Assembly (NCBI GenBank): GCA_032988165.1
Contig: JANTQF010000009.1
Location: 1-64,000, forward strand
Source of the DNA: Emmonsiellopsis sp. PD_33
Lineage: Eukaryota; Ascomycota; Eurotiomycetes; Onygenales; Ajellomycetaceae
Length of the DNA stretch: 64,000 nt
Direction of reading: 5' to 3'
Below the pieces are notes generated by a model. It was not told the DNA's origin and made no database searches. It saw nothing but the letters and a program-made list of their open reading frames with translations. The translations under genes were made by a program, and so were the position numbers. Shown piece after piece: positions 22,045 through 36,614 of the stretch; position 1 is the first letter of the stretch, and the number at the start of each line of letters is the position of its first letter.

Positions 22045-24935
22045 TCACATCAAACATCCGTCCTTAATGCTCGAATGCAGCTCACTCATCGCCACCCGCG
22101 TCCGTCGGACTGGCCCGGAGCCTATGCCACCAGGTCCTTTACCCTTCGCGCCTGCTTTGACTTTGAAAGTGCTTGAAGCTGCTGGGGAAGATGGGGTCGA
22201 AGATGACGGCGATGATAAATCACTGGCAAGGACAACCGTTTCCAGAGCGAAAACCTCCACGATCCATTCGTACCAGACCTTGCGGTCATCCGTTTGCCGG
22301 TACATGGTCACGACAATCTCAGAGTTTTCGGGGACGGTGAGGGGGGTCTGAATAGTTTTGATACGTGGTGTTAGAATTGAAAATAGGAACTAGTAAATGA
22401 GGGAGGATCTCAGAGCATAAAATATGGAAGACGGAACGAACCTTAAGGGGGAAATATATAGGGAACCAACTAATCATTCCCTCGCTCTTCGCATCCATCG
22501 TCACGGGATTCGTCGACAGCTCGATATCATCGTATAGCACGGTCTCGAAATAGCCACCTAAACCGTGGCAAGTCCCTCTCTCCCTACAGGGGAATGTCAA
22601 GCGGGTTCGTCGGACGTTGTGCGAATTCGAGACCGTCGATGATAACGGGGAGTGTGGTGGGATGTTGGAATTTGGATGGGAGAAGGACCAGGCTGATTTC
22701 ACTATCGGCGTAGGTGGTTCGGTGGCCGGAGGTGGAGTGCTGGTAGACCGTCCTCCGCCAGGGGTGTCGTGTCCGCTTGTTGACTGGTTAGAGGGCGTTG
22801 CCGTCGACTGGACGGTGGAGAGGAAATCAAAAGCGTGGAGCATTACAACATATGGGGTTTCCGGGGCAGCAGGGTTCGCAATTGTCTGGTTGGTGATGTC
22901 CGCATGGAGGCGAGGAGCGGAAATTGGCGAAAGATGGGCAGAATATGATGCAGGGATGGAAATGCCATGAACTGGGTTAAGGAGGTGGGTGACGCCGTCG
23001 AGACATTCTGGTGAGAGTTCGTTGTCGCCAAACGAGCCTAGAAGCTCGGAAACCAGAATATCAATTGGGGTATGAATGAATTGGGGTACATTCTCGGGAT
23101 CTTTTAGAGTTGTTAGCTTCTTGTATGTGTATGGTTGACACTGGTGGCGAGGGTAGTTACCAGATTGAGCGTTCAAACGGTGCGGACCTTTCCAGGCGCG
23201 CATATCTGACTTGACCAAGTTAACGCAGCCTCCCCAGATACTCGCATTATGTCGCTGCAAGAGAACATAGGCATTGGGATTCTTCTCGACCACCCAAACC
23301 TCAATGGCAACGCCAGTTTCAACGCTTGCACGGATGGCCCGAGTTACCAGCGGACCTCGTCCTGCTCCAACCACAGCTAATACCACCCGTCCGTCTGGGT
23401 TGGATGTCGGTTTCTTCTCTGCTGCCCAGTCTTTCAAAGCTTTGGCAATTGCGCGCTCGTACCATTCATACTTGATAGGATCCTTTTCAAAAACCTCGTA
23501 CGTTATACTCTCGAGGTTAACAGTTAGTGGCTGTAATGGAGCCTGCAAGTAATCCTGATAACCAACACCAAAGCGTTCCATAGGGGTTCGATTAGGCTGC
23601 TTCTGCTGGAGATTCCTCATGTAGGACAAATGGGGAGTTGGGTCGAAGTTCTTCTTCGTAGAGCCAGGGCGGAAATTTTGCCATGCCTCTGCTGGAGTGG
23701 GAGCGGCATTATCCGAGCCGGGAGGGCTGATGGCTGGAGGAGTACTCTCCGACTCGGGAGCAGATTGGCCCACCTCAATTCCTGGAACGGGCCCAACATC
23801 ACCTAGAATAATCCAAGGCGGGGTGCGTAGCCGCATCATACGAGCAATCATGGACTGATGAGCTTTCGACAAAACAGGGTACCCTTTGGGGTTTTTGATG
23901 AAGGACGTGCCCTTAATTGTGAGAATATGGACAGGTTCGGAGTGCCACCGAGACTGTACAGGCATTGGCGGCAAGTATTTAGGTAACGATAAAGCTAGTG
24001 GATTTAGATCAGCGAACACATTCTGGGAGGTATATCTCATTCTCGGAGTCAGGGGACTGAATTTCTCAACCTTGTGCGTCATTCGGAGGGGACTGTAAAG
24101 GGGATAGCAGGGCATGATAAATAAGCGTCTTTGATTCTTACCTACTAAAAGCCTCGACGGGTATTTGCACATCTTCCTGATGACGTCCCAAGCTTCCCAT
24201 GTGCCAAAAAGATCTATTTTGGATGCGACCTGTTCTTCTAAACCTCCAAGGTATTCCGCCCTAGCAAAGGGTGCAAGGTCACCGATCCCATCGGTTTCCA
24301 AATCCGGATTGTCTATCATATTAAACCATATATGTATTTGAATATATAGCCCAATACCCAAAACTTCCTGAACCGCCCGCGCATAATACATCAGGCCTTC
24401 TCCGTGTAGATTTCCGTGGTGTAATCTTGGACCGGGAATGATAACGAAGCTCACACCACAGAATGCAGCGTAAGCAATCTCCAATCCTAATATCTGCCGA
24501 GATATATCTGCTATCAAAGGGTCGGGCGAGCACAGATCGATCCATGAGCTGGTTATGGCAATCAACTGGCTGGTAGATTCATTCGGGGTCAGAAAAGTAT
24601 CCTCCGGAGCTAAAGGTGGGATCGTCAAAGGATTGGTATTATGCGACGTTTCCAAAGTCCGAGTCGCATCATACACTGGTTGTTGCGCGCTAGAAAGATG
24701 GGTAGATAGAAGGGCGAGGACCCGAGAGTGGAACAGCGGAGTCGTGATAGGGGTCGTGAGCAGGTCGTACTACAAATGGAGTCAGCAATGTTTCAAGACA
24801 ATGGATAGGTTCTCCCGCAAAACGTACGTTACCTTCCTGAGCTAGCTGTACTAGCTGAGGAGAGACTGGCACAGCGCGCTGGGTCTCATGCTGCCCGATA
24901 CAGAACGTCGGAGCCAAATCGTCGTTTGAATCCAT
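22045..24935 (-). CDS. skb1: Protein arginine methyltransferase 5 (Skb1/Hsl7/PRMT5)
   Basis: PRMT5 makes symmetric dimethylarginine on Sm proteins and histones; the yeast and fission-yeast forms (Hsl7, Skb1) also act in morphogenesis checkpoints. The ATG at 24933-24935 gives MDSNDDLAPTFC; intron 1 (donor GTACGT, acceptor TTTGTAG) joins EGN to YDLLTTPITTPLF. The N-terminal TIM-barrel part includes ILGLEIAYAAFCGVSFVIIP and WEAWDVIRKMCKYPSRL. An intron after SRLLV joins to ALSLPKYLPP and must be removed although it is in frame. The Rossmann part has motif I (VVLAVVGAGRGPLV), acidic VVEKNPNAY, and the double-Glu loop ELLGSFGDNELSPECLDG that is diagnostic of PRMT5. Further introns lie after RLNAQ and before TPLTVPENSEIVV. 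A Ser/Thr/Pro insert (near 22700-22800) interrupts the beta-barrel. Stop TGA at 22045-22047. Total about 850 residues, normal for fungi. Confidence 0.95.
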
Positions 24936-25459
24936 GGTTGCGATAATTGCGCAACGGTTTTAACCGGGCAATTAATGGAAGCAAAGAATAAGCGCGTAGC
25001 TATCTGGAGAGCAAGAGTTGAGAATGTACAAAAAAGACTCGAAACTGAAGCATTGAAGACTTGATTGAATTCTATCAACTAGGAGGGGGAGCAAGCATCC
25101 AGAAACACTACAACAGGGCAGGGAAAGGGAAAGTTAGGGTAAAGACCAAATATCCATACTATGACAACTGCGCTTCAGCTCCCGGCGAGCACAATCTGTA
25201 GCTGGGCGGTGGGAAAGGAGTGACAAACGATCTCCGGGCGTGTCGATGAGGTTGAAGCTGGAGAGGGTTGAGGTTTTTGGAATTTGGGGAGAGCGGTGGG
25301 ACGGCCAGGTTGGGAAGTTTAAGCGAGAGCGGTCGGCTAAGTTTCCCTTTTTGCTGCGGCTCTCTATCTTTTTTTTTGCAGCTCCAACCTTCACCCAAAC
25401 CGCATCTTTGCGCAAACCCCCAGCTTTCCCCCCAAGCCACCGTGTACCTGCAGACAAGG
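24936..25459. promoter_or_regulatory. Divergent promoter region, skb1 / prp43
   Basis: The two essential-type genes diverge from this 524-base region. It is mixed in composition, with a T-run near 25370 and a C/T-rich leader just before the Prp43 ATG. Open frames here on both strands are chance. Confidence 0.5.
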
Positions 25460-29345
<3,886 letters not shown>

Positions 29346-31418
29346 CTAGGCTACCGCTTCCTGGAGTTTCGTCGTTGTAGCGGTATCTTTGGTTGAAAGT
29401 ACGCTCACTGCCGCTTGTAAATCACTGATCGTTTGGTGAGAAACAGCCAACGAATAAAAAACGGAGTTGTGTTTCGCTTCCCAGTTCTCTTTGTCTGGCA
29501 CTGGAGAAACGGGTGGTTGCTTATGTTGAACTAAATCGTCCGTTACGCGAGGAACCGTAGATGTTTGACTTTGGGATCCCAAAACTTGGTGTTTGTACCT
29601 CATGTAGAAGCTCAACTGATCCCGCTCCTGCTCCATCCGCAACTCTCGTTCTGGATCGTGGTCGCCATAATCAATAGCCATCCGAATTTGCTCTTCGATT
29701 TGTTTTGCGAACTCGTAGCACCTCATGCCTATGGGCTGGTCGGCGTATGCACTCGGTAAAGCTTCTTCAGCAGCAGTGCGCCACTGCTCTATGGCCTTTC
29801 GGACAGAAATTCGGAGATCTCTCGTGTTGGTGCCGCGCTTCCAGTCAAGACCGCTATTAACCGCAGCCCGAATGATGGCCTTTGACAACTGGTGCTTCCC
29901 ACAGCAATTGCATAGTATTACCATGTAGAGAATCAGCCGCTCAACCACAGGTTCCAAATGTGCCTTTGTAGACATAATGTATGAAACCGCTCTTAATAGG
30001 ATATCTCCGCCCTTTCTCCAATTTGGTGTTCCTGAATAGAATCGCATGTAAGATCCCAAAACAGCAGCACTCTCATTGTAGCCGCCTTGCCGGGCAATGT
30101 GGAGCCATGCGTCTGCTCTGTGGGGTTGATTAAAACTGAGTGCGGCGGAAATTAGAGCATTCATCATATATGGATGTCGAGGTTTCGGGGGAACAGCGAC
30201 TTCTAGATCTCCTACTCTGACGGGCTGCCATAAAATGGGCATGTTGATAGGAGAGCTGTGTCCTTGGAGAAGACGTAAAAGTCCGTCGAAGCCGAAAAGA
30301 TCTCTGGTCTTACTGTAAAAATTGATCGCAGAAACGATGACAGGCGGTGTCATCAAAAGCCTATGGCGGAATAAGGAATCGATGATCATATTCACAATGT
30401 CATTTTGTCTATATCGTGTAAATTGCGTGATCATAAGCTCAGCGGTCGTAGGCAAAATCGGTTCCTCCGAAGCTAATAAATTTTTAGATATAATCAAAAG
30501 GAGTTCGCGGAGTTGAATTTGGTGGCTGTTGTAGAGCTCAAAAGCCTCTTTCAAGTTGTTGTGTAATTCCTGGCGTTCCTGTCGAAGAGCCGCTTGTTCT
30601 TGAATGCTAATATTCTTAGCCAAGTCATCAAACTCTTCATCCCGATGATATTTCAAACGCGTCAGCCGCTTTCGAATAGAGTCTAACTCTTTAAGAAGAT
30701 CTTGCGCTTGAAATCCGGGGCGTTCTGATCCATCCCCGTCTGTTGGCGCTACGCCACCATAGGTATGAGCGATGCTGGGCCGGAGCAACAACTTTACGGC
30801 CAGCTGCCTCAGTGCGAGGCGTTGGATAGCCTTCTCCCGCAAAACATCACGACCACCAAGATCAAATTGTCTCCAGTACCGTTCCTCTTCGGTTATCGTG
30901 TCCGTCGTTTCGGTCAATCCCACGTCAAGAATATCAGCGATCATTTCCGGGCGATCGCCGTGTGGGGTTGGGACCGTTGGGGTATTGTCCTGGGTGGCCT
31001 CCATTGGCGCTTGGCTGAAATGCAGAAACCTTTCCACCTGAGCAAACTGGTTCGGGGCAGAAGCTGTACTGTATTGTCGCCTCTGCATTGGCAAGGCAAG
31101 TTGACGAACTTTCCTTCGCGTGGCCATTCCCTCCAATATTCGAACTTCCTCGTCTTGCAACTCCTTCACCTCCTCCTTCACAGCCGCGATCTTCTGTTCC
31201 AATTGATTCCGCCTCTGAGCCTTAGTCTCTAGATCATACATTATGGCCGTCGCGAAAATCGAGGAGTATAGGATGGTGACGGAGTTTCCGATGCGGAGCC
31301 GTTGACGGCTGGCAGCCGCTGTGGATCGTTCAGCAACCACATTGGCGCCGGTGCGCAGACAGGACACACAGCGACATGACTGCGATGACAGAGCAGTTCG
31401 TGACCAGAGGCCCTGCAT
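29346..31418 (-). CDS. Unrecognised protein with probable mitochondrial targeting
   Basis: A single uninterrupted frame of 690 residues from ATG 31416-31418. I do not recognise a named family. The N-terminus (MQGLWSRTALSSQSCRCVSC, then more Arg and Ser and no acidic residue for about 30 positions) looks like a mitochondrial presequence. It is followed by a short hydrophobic segment (VTILYSSIFATAIMYD), a charged coiled-coil stretch (about residues 65-100, QLEQKIAAVKEEVKELQDEE) and a long helix-rich body. Segments such as LLMTPPVIVSAINFYSKTRD and HPYMMNALISAALSFNQPHR resemble helical-hairpin repeat (PPR/TPR-like) proteins of fungal mitochondria. A role in mitochondrial RNA or translation is only a guess. 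The codon pattern and length make the frame clearly real. Confidence 0.7.
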   Translation of the reverse strand: MQGLWSRTALSSQSCRCVSCLRTGANVVAERSTAAASRQRLRIGNSVTILYSSIFATAIMYDLETKAQRRNQLEQKIAAVKEEVKELQDEEVRILEGMATRRKVRQLALPMQRRQYSTASAPNQFAQVERFLHFSQAPMEATQDNTPTVPTPHGDRPEMIADILDVGLTETTDTITEEERYWRQFDLGGRDVLREKAIQRLALRQLAVKLLLRPSIAHTYGGVAPTDGDGSERPGFQAQDLLKELDSIRKRLTRLKYHRDEEFDDLAKNISIQEQAALRQERQELHNNLKEAFELYNSHQIQLRELLLIISKNLLASEEPILPTTAELMITQFTRYRQNDIVNMIIDSLFRHRLLMTPPVIVSAINFYSKTRDLFGFDGLLRLLQGHSSPINMPILWQPVRVGDLEVAVPPKPRHPYMMNALISAALSFNQPHRADAWLHIARQGGYNESAAVLGSYMRFYSGTPNWRKGGDILLRAVSYIMSTKAHLEPVVERLILYMVILCNCCGKHQLSKAIIRAAVNSGLDWKRGTNTRDLRISVRKAIEQWRTAAEEALPSAYADQPIGMRCYEFAKQIEEQIRMAIDYGDHDPERELRMEQERDQLSFYMRYKHQVLGSQSQTSTVPRVTDDLVQHKQPPVSPVPDKENWEAKHNSVFYSLAVSHQTISDLQAAVSVLSTKDTATTTKLQEAVA

Positions 31419-31846
31419 TATATTCGCATCATAGGTTGACTTGATGAAAGCGGGAGTCCGAGAATTTTGGGCGGGATGGTCGAAATTGGGACGTCGGAAG
31501 TGCGGGCTAGCGGCTCAATTGGGCTGATTAGATTCCCGATATCGCCGACATGAGTGACGAGATAGATAGAGCCCAACTACAACAGTATAAGGGCATCGAG
31601 GGGGCCAATGGCGGGCGTGGTGGACGGTTGAGTGATATTTATTTCGTGATGATGTCGGACAGGTTTGGCCCGGAATGATTTAGTTCGGGTGGGCTGCGTG
31701 CTGCAAACAGTGCAAACAAGCTTACTGCCGAGAACGTCCAGGACAAACAGACGACAAAGACGGGCTGACAACAACATAAATATCCTGCACTCCCCTCCAT
31801 CTCCAGCTATCCAGGCCGAGCAGCGCTAGCTTTGGTTACTTGCACA
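31419..31846. promoter_or_regulatory. Divergent promoter, mitochondrial protein / EF-hand protein
   Basis: A 428-base region lies between two divergent starts. It contains no credible gene. The part just before 31847 is C/T-rich, like a 5' leader. Confidence 0.45.
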
Positions 31847-32529
31847 ATGCTGAACATATTAAGCTCGCTGGTGGCGGTCCTGGCCGCGACGAGATTGTGT
31901 CTCGCGCATGGCGCCCACGCCGACGAGGAGCACAACGACATTGAGGATTGGGCTACACGGCATATGATAGGTGAGGAGGACGTCGTACATGGCCGCGGTC
32001 TTTTTTGGTATATTTTGCTGACTGCTAGACTACTGTAGAGGAGCATCACATTGGGAACTTTGACGCTGGATCCTTTTTCATGCTTCACGACTACGATAAC
32101 TCAGGGGCATGGACCGCCGACGAGGTGCGGAGAACCTACGGCCTTGACGACGATTCCAATTCCGGATTGTCAGAAGAACGAAAACAACAGATCCTCAAGG
32201 AAATATTTGGAATCTTTGACCCTCTGAAAACGGGTGTCATATCGCAGGGGGATTGGATGCGCCTGTCAAGGGAGGGCAAGAAACTACCAGACTTTGGCAC
32301 GGGCCCTGGCCACCATGGCGATATGGAATACGAATATGAAATCCACCATTTCGAGAAATACCATGGCGACGGTGCGACGGAGGCGGACCTCACCCATAAG
32401 GAGGATATTGAGCACTTCAGACTCCATGACCACGCCGAAGACGCCCAGGCCGCGTTGGATCAGTTGGAGCAAATGGCGATCGTCGAGGCGAATATTCCCG
32501 CAAAGTTCCTCAAGAGCCCGAGCTTATAA
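31847..32529 (+). CDS. Secretory-pathway EF-hand protein (Ssp120/nucleobindin-like)
   Basis: The protein enters the secretory pathway: a signal peptide begins MLNILSSLVAVLAATRLCLA, followed by HGAHADEEHNDIEDWATRHMI. An intron (donor GTGAGG after ATAG, acceptor CTGTAG at about 32038) joins it to EEHHIGNFDAGSFFMLHD. A canonical calcium loop DYDNSGAWTADE follows, with D1, D3, S5, T9 and E12 present. A second loop around FDPLKTGVISQGDW lacks the acidic residue at position 3 and is probably weak. The C-terminal third is rich in His, Glu and Asp and ends IPAKFLKSPSL at TAA 32527-32529; about 210 residues in all. Known relatives (Ssp120 in yeast; nucleobindin and MCFD2 in animals) work as calcium-binding cargo adaptors in ER export; that role is inferred here. 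Confidence 0.82.
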
Positions 32530-32806
32530 ACGATATGATGCGATGATGGATTGAGTTCTGTGCTATATTTCGATGTACATGCTGTTTCTATGTTGTCATA
32601 TTTCTTGAATGAGCGTTTGATTTTACATATTTGTTGAGCACCATGCTTGGAAGATATTTTTTGATGGGATATGGGAATACGATTTGAGCGCCTGTTATTT
32701 TGTGCATTGCAACGCCTATTTCATTAATATTTCCCCTTTTTTCGTTGGACCATGTTCCATGCAAGCAAGCATTAGAGAATATAGATCTCTATGTTTTTCA
32801 TTTATT
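32530..32806. other. Short convergent 3' region
   Basis: A T-rich spacer lies between the convergent EF-hand and Trm12 genes; it probably carries both 3' UTRs. Nothing else is seen. Confidence 0.4.
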
Positions 32807-34369
32807 CTATTCTTCTCCTCGCCCATCTCCTGGCGGGATATAAATATCAAAGACACAGTGCATAACTCCTGGCGCATAGGTCTTCACTCGTTCCGCATGA
32901 ACACACTCTGCTTTTGGAATGACAGCAGGCTTCGTGTCTTCACTGCCTCTGGATGACCGAATTAGATGGTCAAAGCCTTGGACAACATCTTTCTCCATCT
33001 TCTCAATATCCCTTACATCCACATTCTCATGAACATGCACCCAACCACCCCTCTGCACATCCAGAATCCTCACCGCCCCATCCCACGCCGGTTTCGACGT
33101 CGGCAACAAACCAAGATTAACATGTCTAATGGGCTTCCACATATTGCCTTCTCCTTTTCTTTCCATCGCCCCCTTCACCCTTCCCAGCACATCCGCCGCA
33201 AACCTATTATCTCCATGAAAGACCACCGCACGGTCTTCCTCTCTCAAGCTATCAACCAACCCTTCAATCCCCCCTTCCACATCCAAATTCCCCGACCCCC
33301 TATCAACCCTCACAATCCTGACCCCCCACCCATTCTCCTCACACCCCCTCCGTAGCCCCTCAATGGACCACCCATTAATCTCCCATCCCCAAACCCGCCC
33401 TACCCCGCGCTTCAGGTACGAAAAAACAAAATACCCAATACCAGCGTACATATCCACAACAGAAACATCAGACAATGACTGGTCCAATCTTCTTCTCCCA
33501 CCCCCTCCACCCAACCCATCCAACCCCTCAAACGTCCCCTCCAGCCCCAAAATCCTCGCCTTCTCCACCACATTCCCCCGACTAAACATACTATGCAGCG
33601 GCGCCCACACCTGCACCACCCCCCGATTCTGCACACAGCGAACCCACAACGCAGATTCCAGCGCCGCCTGTGTCGGATATGCCTCTTTTTCCTCCTCCCC
33701 GCTAGGTCCTACCCCGCCGCCCACACTCACACTGCCATCAAGACAGGAAGAAGATGAAGAAGAAGCCCGTCCCAGCTTCTCCTCCCCCTCCCCCTCCCCG
33801 AAATCCCCAAAGAGCGGCACCAGCCCCATCGGGCTGCGGATGCGGTTTTCAATCCCGCCGCCGCCGCCCTCTGCTGAATCCCCGCCGCCCATGGTTGGCG
33901 CGATGGGCGCGTTCATGGCTATATGCGTTACGCCCTTTGATGCGAAGGATGATGCTATACACGCATATAGCTCCTGACGCTGGGTTGGGGGGAGGGAGGC
34001 GTAGAGGGCGGCCCATTCTGGCGGGGAGGAGAAGGCGTTTGAGGGGAGGAGGAGGAGTGGGGGGTAGATTGTGAAGCGTTTGGGGAGGGCGGGAGGGTGA
34101 TGTTGGTGTTGTTTGGTATTTAAGAAGTTGATTATGCCGATTTGGAGGGGGTTGGATTTGGATGGCTTTTTGGGCTTGGGGTTTGGGTTTGGGTTTGGGT
34201 TTGGGATGGAGTTGGTGTGTTCGTTTAATCTGGAGGGTTCTTTTTTATCATTATCGTTCCCTCCGTTATCGTCTAGATTTGGTCGTGATAGTACATCATC
34301 CTCCGCCGCCGCGGACGTTGACGAAAGCGGTGTTGATATTCCGCTGGGCGACCCCGTTGGCGGGGTCAT
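32807..34369 (-). CDS. trm12: tRNA wybutosine-synthesising protein 2 (Trm12/TYW2)
   Basis: TYW2 transfers the alpha-amino-alpha-carboxypropyl group of S-adenosylmethionine to the tricyclic base at position 37 of tRNA-Phe in wybutosine synthesis. The intronless frame is 520 residues. The first 60 are Ser/Asn/Pro-rich with an NPNPNPNPKPKK run. The catalytic part follows: KRFTIYPPLLLLPSNAF, AALESALWVRCVQNRGVVQVWAPLHSMFSRGN with EKARI, then motif I DMYAGIGYFVFSYLKRG (SAM binding), GWEINGWSIEGLRRG, AVVFHGDNRFAADVL, HVNLGLLPTSKPAWDGAV and HVHENVDV. Gly- and Ser-rich inserts (for example around GGGDSAEGGGGG) lengthen the linker before the catalytic fold. The opposite strand is Pro-rich and carries false frames. 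The stop is just upstream of PPGDGRGEE at the left end. Confidence 0.92.
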   Translation of the reverse strand: MTPPTGSPSGISTPLSSTSAAAEDDVLSRPNLDDNGGNDNDKKEPSRLNEHTNSIPNPNPNPNPKPKKPSKSNPLQIGIINFLNTKQHQHHPPALPKRFTIYPPLLLLPSNAFSSPPEWAALYASLPPTQRQELYACIASSFASKGVTHIAMNAPIAPTMGGGDSAEGGGGGIENRIRSPMGLVPLFGDFGEGEGEEKLGRASSSSSSCLDGSVSVGGGVGPSGEEEKEAYPTQAALESALWVRCVQNRGVVQVWAPLHSMFSRGNVVEKARILGLEGTFEGLDGLGGGGGRRRLDQSLSDVSVVDMYAGIGYFVFSYLKRGVGRVWGWEINGWSIEGLRRGCEENGWGVRIVRVDRGSGNLDVEGGIEGLVDSLREEDRAVVFHGDNRFAADVLGRVKGAMERKGEGNMWKPIRHVNLGLLPTSKPAWDGAVRILDVQRGGWVHVHENVDVRDIEKMEKDVVQGFDHLIRSSRGSEDTKPAVIPKAECVHAERVKTYAPGVMHCVFDIYIPPGDGRGEE

Positions 34370-34984
34370 TTTGGAGAAGCGCGGGGTACGGCTTGATATG
34401 TGGATGTTTGACTCTTCCCGGTATCAAATTTCTTTTCTGATGATATAGTGATAATGAATGAAGGTTGGAAAACTGTTGCATCTCATTTGCTGCGTTGGGT
34501 TGATATGAAGACCAAAAAGTCCAAGGCTGGTTCCATGCCAAGAAATTCCTCCCAGACTTTCCGCCCCGAGACCATAAATTGTTGTGCAAAGCTGAAAACA
34601 TAGCCTCGAGGCGGGAATATAAATCATGCTTTTGTTATTTCGGAATACTGAATCCTTTTAGATCATTGTCTCTGTTCTACCTAATAAAATAAATTGCAGT
34701 TTTTGAACTGTGAACAATGTGTCCACGTGTATTGGAATGTTAAAGAATTACCTAAATAAATAGGAGGGATAACTATCTATCCTGAAGCTAGAGACAGAAC
34801 AAACACTAAAAAATGAAAGAAAAGGAACCAAATTTATCCTGGCACGCTCTCTTGGCCCTCATGCTAAATTTCTATACATCCCTTTCCTGCGTACATATAT
34901 AACTTTTATGAGACCCAATCCGCACGCCAAAACAAAGGCAAGAATAACATATAAAATATCATCCTTTCACAAATTCTCCCCGCC
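34370..34984. promoter_or_regulatory. Intergenic: promoter of trm12 and 3' flank of the MFS gene
   Basis: Both neighbours are on the minus strand. The region should contain the trm12 promoter (right of 34369) and the end of the MFS transcript. It is AT-rich from 34620 to 34980 with no gene. Confidence 0.4.
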
Positions 34985-36614
34985 TCATTGGGCTTTCTTT
35001 GACAAACTCGGCAAACACATCCAAATCCCCAAATCCACAACCAAAATAGCCAACACAATCGGCTGCAACACCTGTACCCCTCTAACTTGCGCAATGGCGC
35101 CCACAGCGAACGGCAAAATAGTGGCCCCTGACGCACCCAGCGCAGCAGCAAAGCCTATCGCACTGACATGCAGATGTTTCGGAAGCAGCTTCGTAGCTGC
35201 CACAATCGCTGCAGGAAACAGGGGTCCCAAAAAGAATCCAAGAAACGCAGCCATCACTGCCGAAACGACGAATTGTGGGATAAGCCAGAAGAGCAGCTGG
35301 AGAGCGACGGAGATGATTAGATATACGGCGACGGCGCGCTTTTCAGATTTGAACAGGCGCGGAGTTACGAAGCCAAGGATCACGCGGCCGACAGTGATGC
35401 CGGCCCAGAAGCCTGTGGAGGCCATGCCGGATGCGAAATTTGATGCGTGACGGACGCGGATCATAAACGTGACGATCCACCCACCAAGGGCAACCTCGAC
35501 GCCGACGTATGCGATGAGGAAAAACGCGCAGATCCAGGTGACTTTGTTCTTCGCGGCTTCGGCGGTGCGGCTTCGACCGAAGATCTTGGCAAGTATGACA
35601 TCGCGCTTGCGAACCTGTTGCTCCTCGTTGGAGAGCCCGTTGTTGTCCGTTACTTCTCTCATGCGCGGGTGTGCTTCCCGGTATTGGGCGCCCGTTGCGT
35701 TCCAGAATGTGGTTGCAAGAAAGACTAGTTCCAGAAAAGCGGCGCCGGTGACGAGGTAGTAGAACTGGTACCAGGTCCAATCTGCCTTTGTGATAAGGCT
35801 GGTTGCAATCGTGGGTGCCAGTAATGCGCCTAGGCCATAGCATCCGTGTACCAGGCCGAGAAGCTCATTGGCATTTGCCATTGCGCCCACCCATGCATTC
35901 CAGGCCGCGTCTGCTAAGCCATTTCCAAGACCGGCGATGATGAAGGCGATGACTAGGACAGGATAGGGGGGGTGGATGCAGACTATGATGTAGGCAATCA
36001 AGTGCGCCAGGGGGCCAATAATGGCTACTCCTCTTTGCCCGAATCGCATGTGTATCATGTTGTTCATCAGAGCGGAGGCGACGTATCCTACTAGGGGGGA
36101 GAGGAAGACAAGGGAGATGACGGTATAGGAAACGTTGTAGTAGGTTTCCAGCTGGCGGGCACGGAGGTCAGTGTTAGAACTTTCGAGCTGATAACGGGAT
36201 ATTTTACTCATACATAAGGTATAAGGGCCTGCGCAATTGAAATTCCGTTAGTTAACTAATTGCTCTTGTATAACCAATCTCTCCGACTTCGTGTATATTA
36301 ATTGTTAACTCCGAGACACTCACACCATAAGCAGCATCGTTGATTCCCAAAATGATAAAGCTGTAATTGGCCGCTAGAAAACGCAACACATTCCCCCTGG
36401 GATAATTCCAGCGTTCCGGTGCATTGGAAGCTATACCTGGACCGGGGTCTCCAAACCCGCCGTGGGAGGAGCTATGCGATGACTCGGGTTGCGCAGGCAG
36501 GTTTATGCCATTGCTTTTCGTGCTCGCAGTTCGACTGGGAGGTGGGATAGTTGGCTGCATCTCCATGACCATAGTTGAGCTTCCATTGGCGCGCTCAGCA
36601 AACCGTGAGGTCAT
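34985..36614 (-). CDS. MFS transporter, fucose permease-like (FHS family)
   Basis: A 12-helix major facilitator transporter resembling fungal FHS/fucose-permease-type proteins; the substrate is unknown. Coding segments: 36614-36324, a 15-base microexon 36228-36214, and 36151-34985, giving about 490 residues from MTSRFAERANG. An upstream in-frame ATG at 36690-36692 would add 26 residues and cannot be excluded. The cytosolic N-terminal part is Ser/Pro-rich. Helix 1 reads LRFLAANYSFIILGINDAAYG; the microexon adds ALIPY and exon 3 resumes LETYYNVSYTVISLVFLSP, rebuilding the family's first loop. Further membrane segments are clear (AIIGPLAHLIAYIIVCI, VIAFIIAGLGNGLADAAWNAW, FWAGITVGRVILGF, FLGFFLGPLFPAAIVAA). 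The intron between microexon and exon 3 is 62 bases with a TCTAACAC branch site. Confidence 0.85.

Noticed and set aside
34176..34206. Telomere-like GGGTTT repeats
   Set aside because: They lie inside the trm12 coding region and encode the Asn-Pro/Lys-Pro repeat of its N-terminus; the unit is also not the usual fungal TTAGGG.
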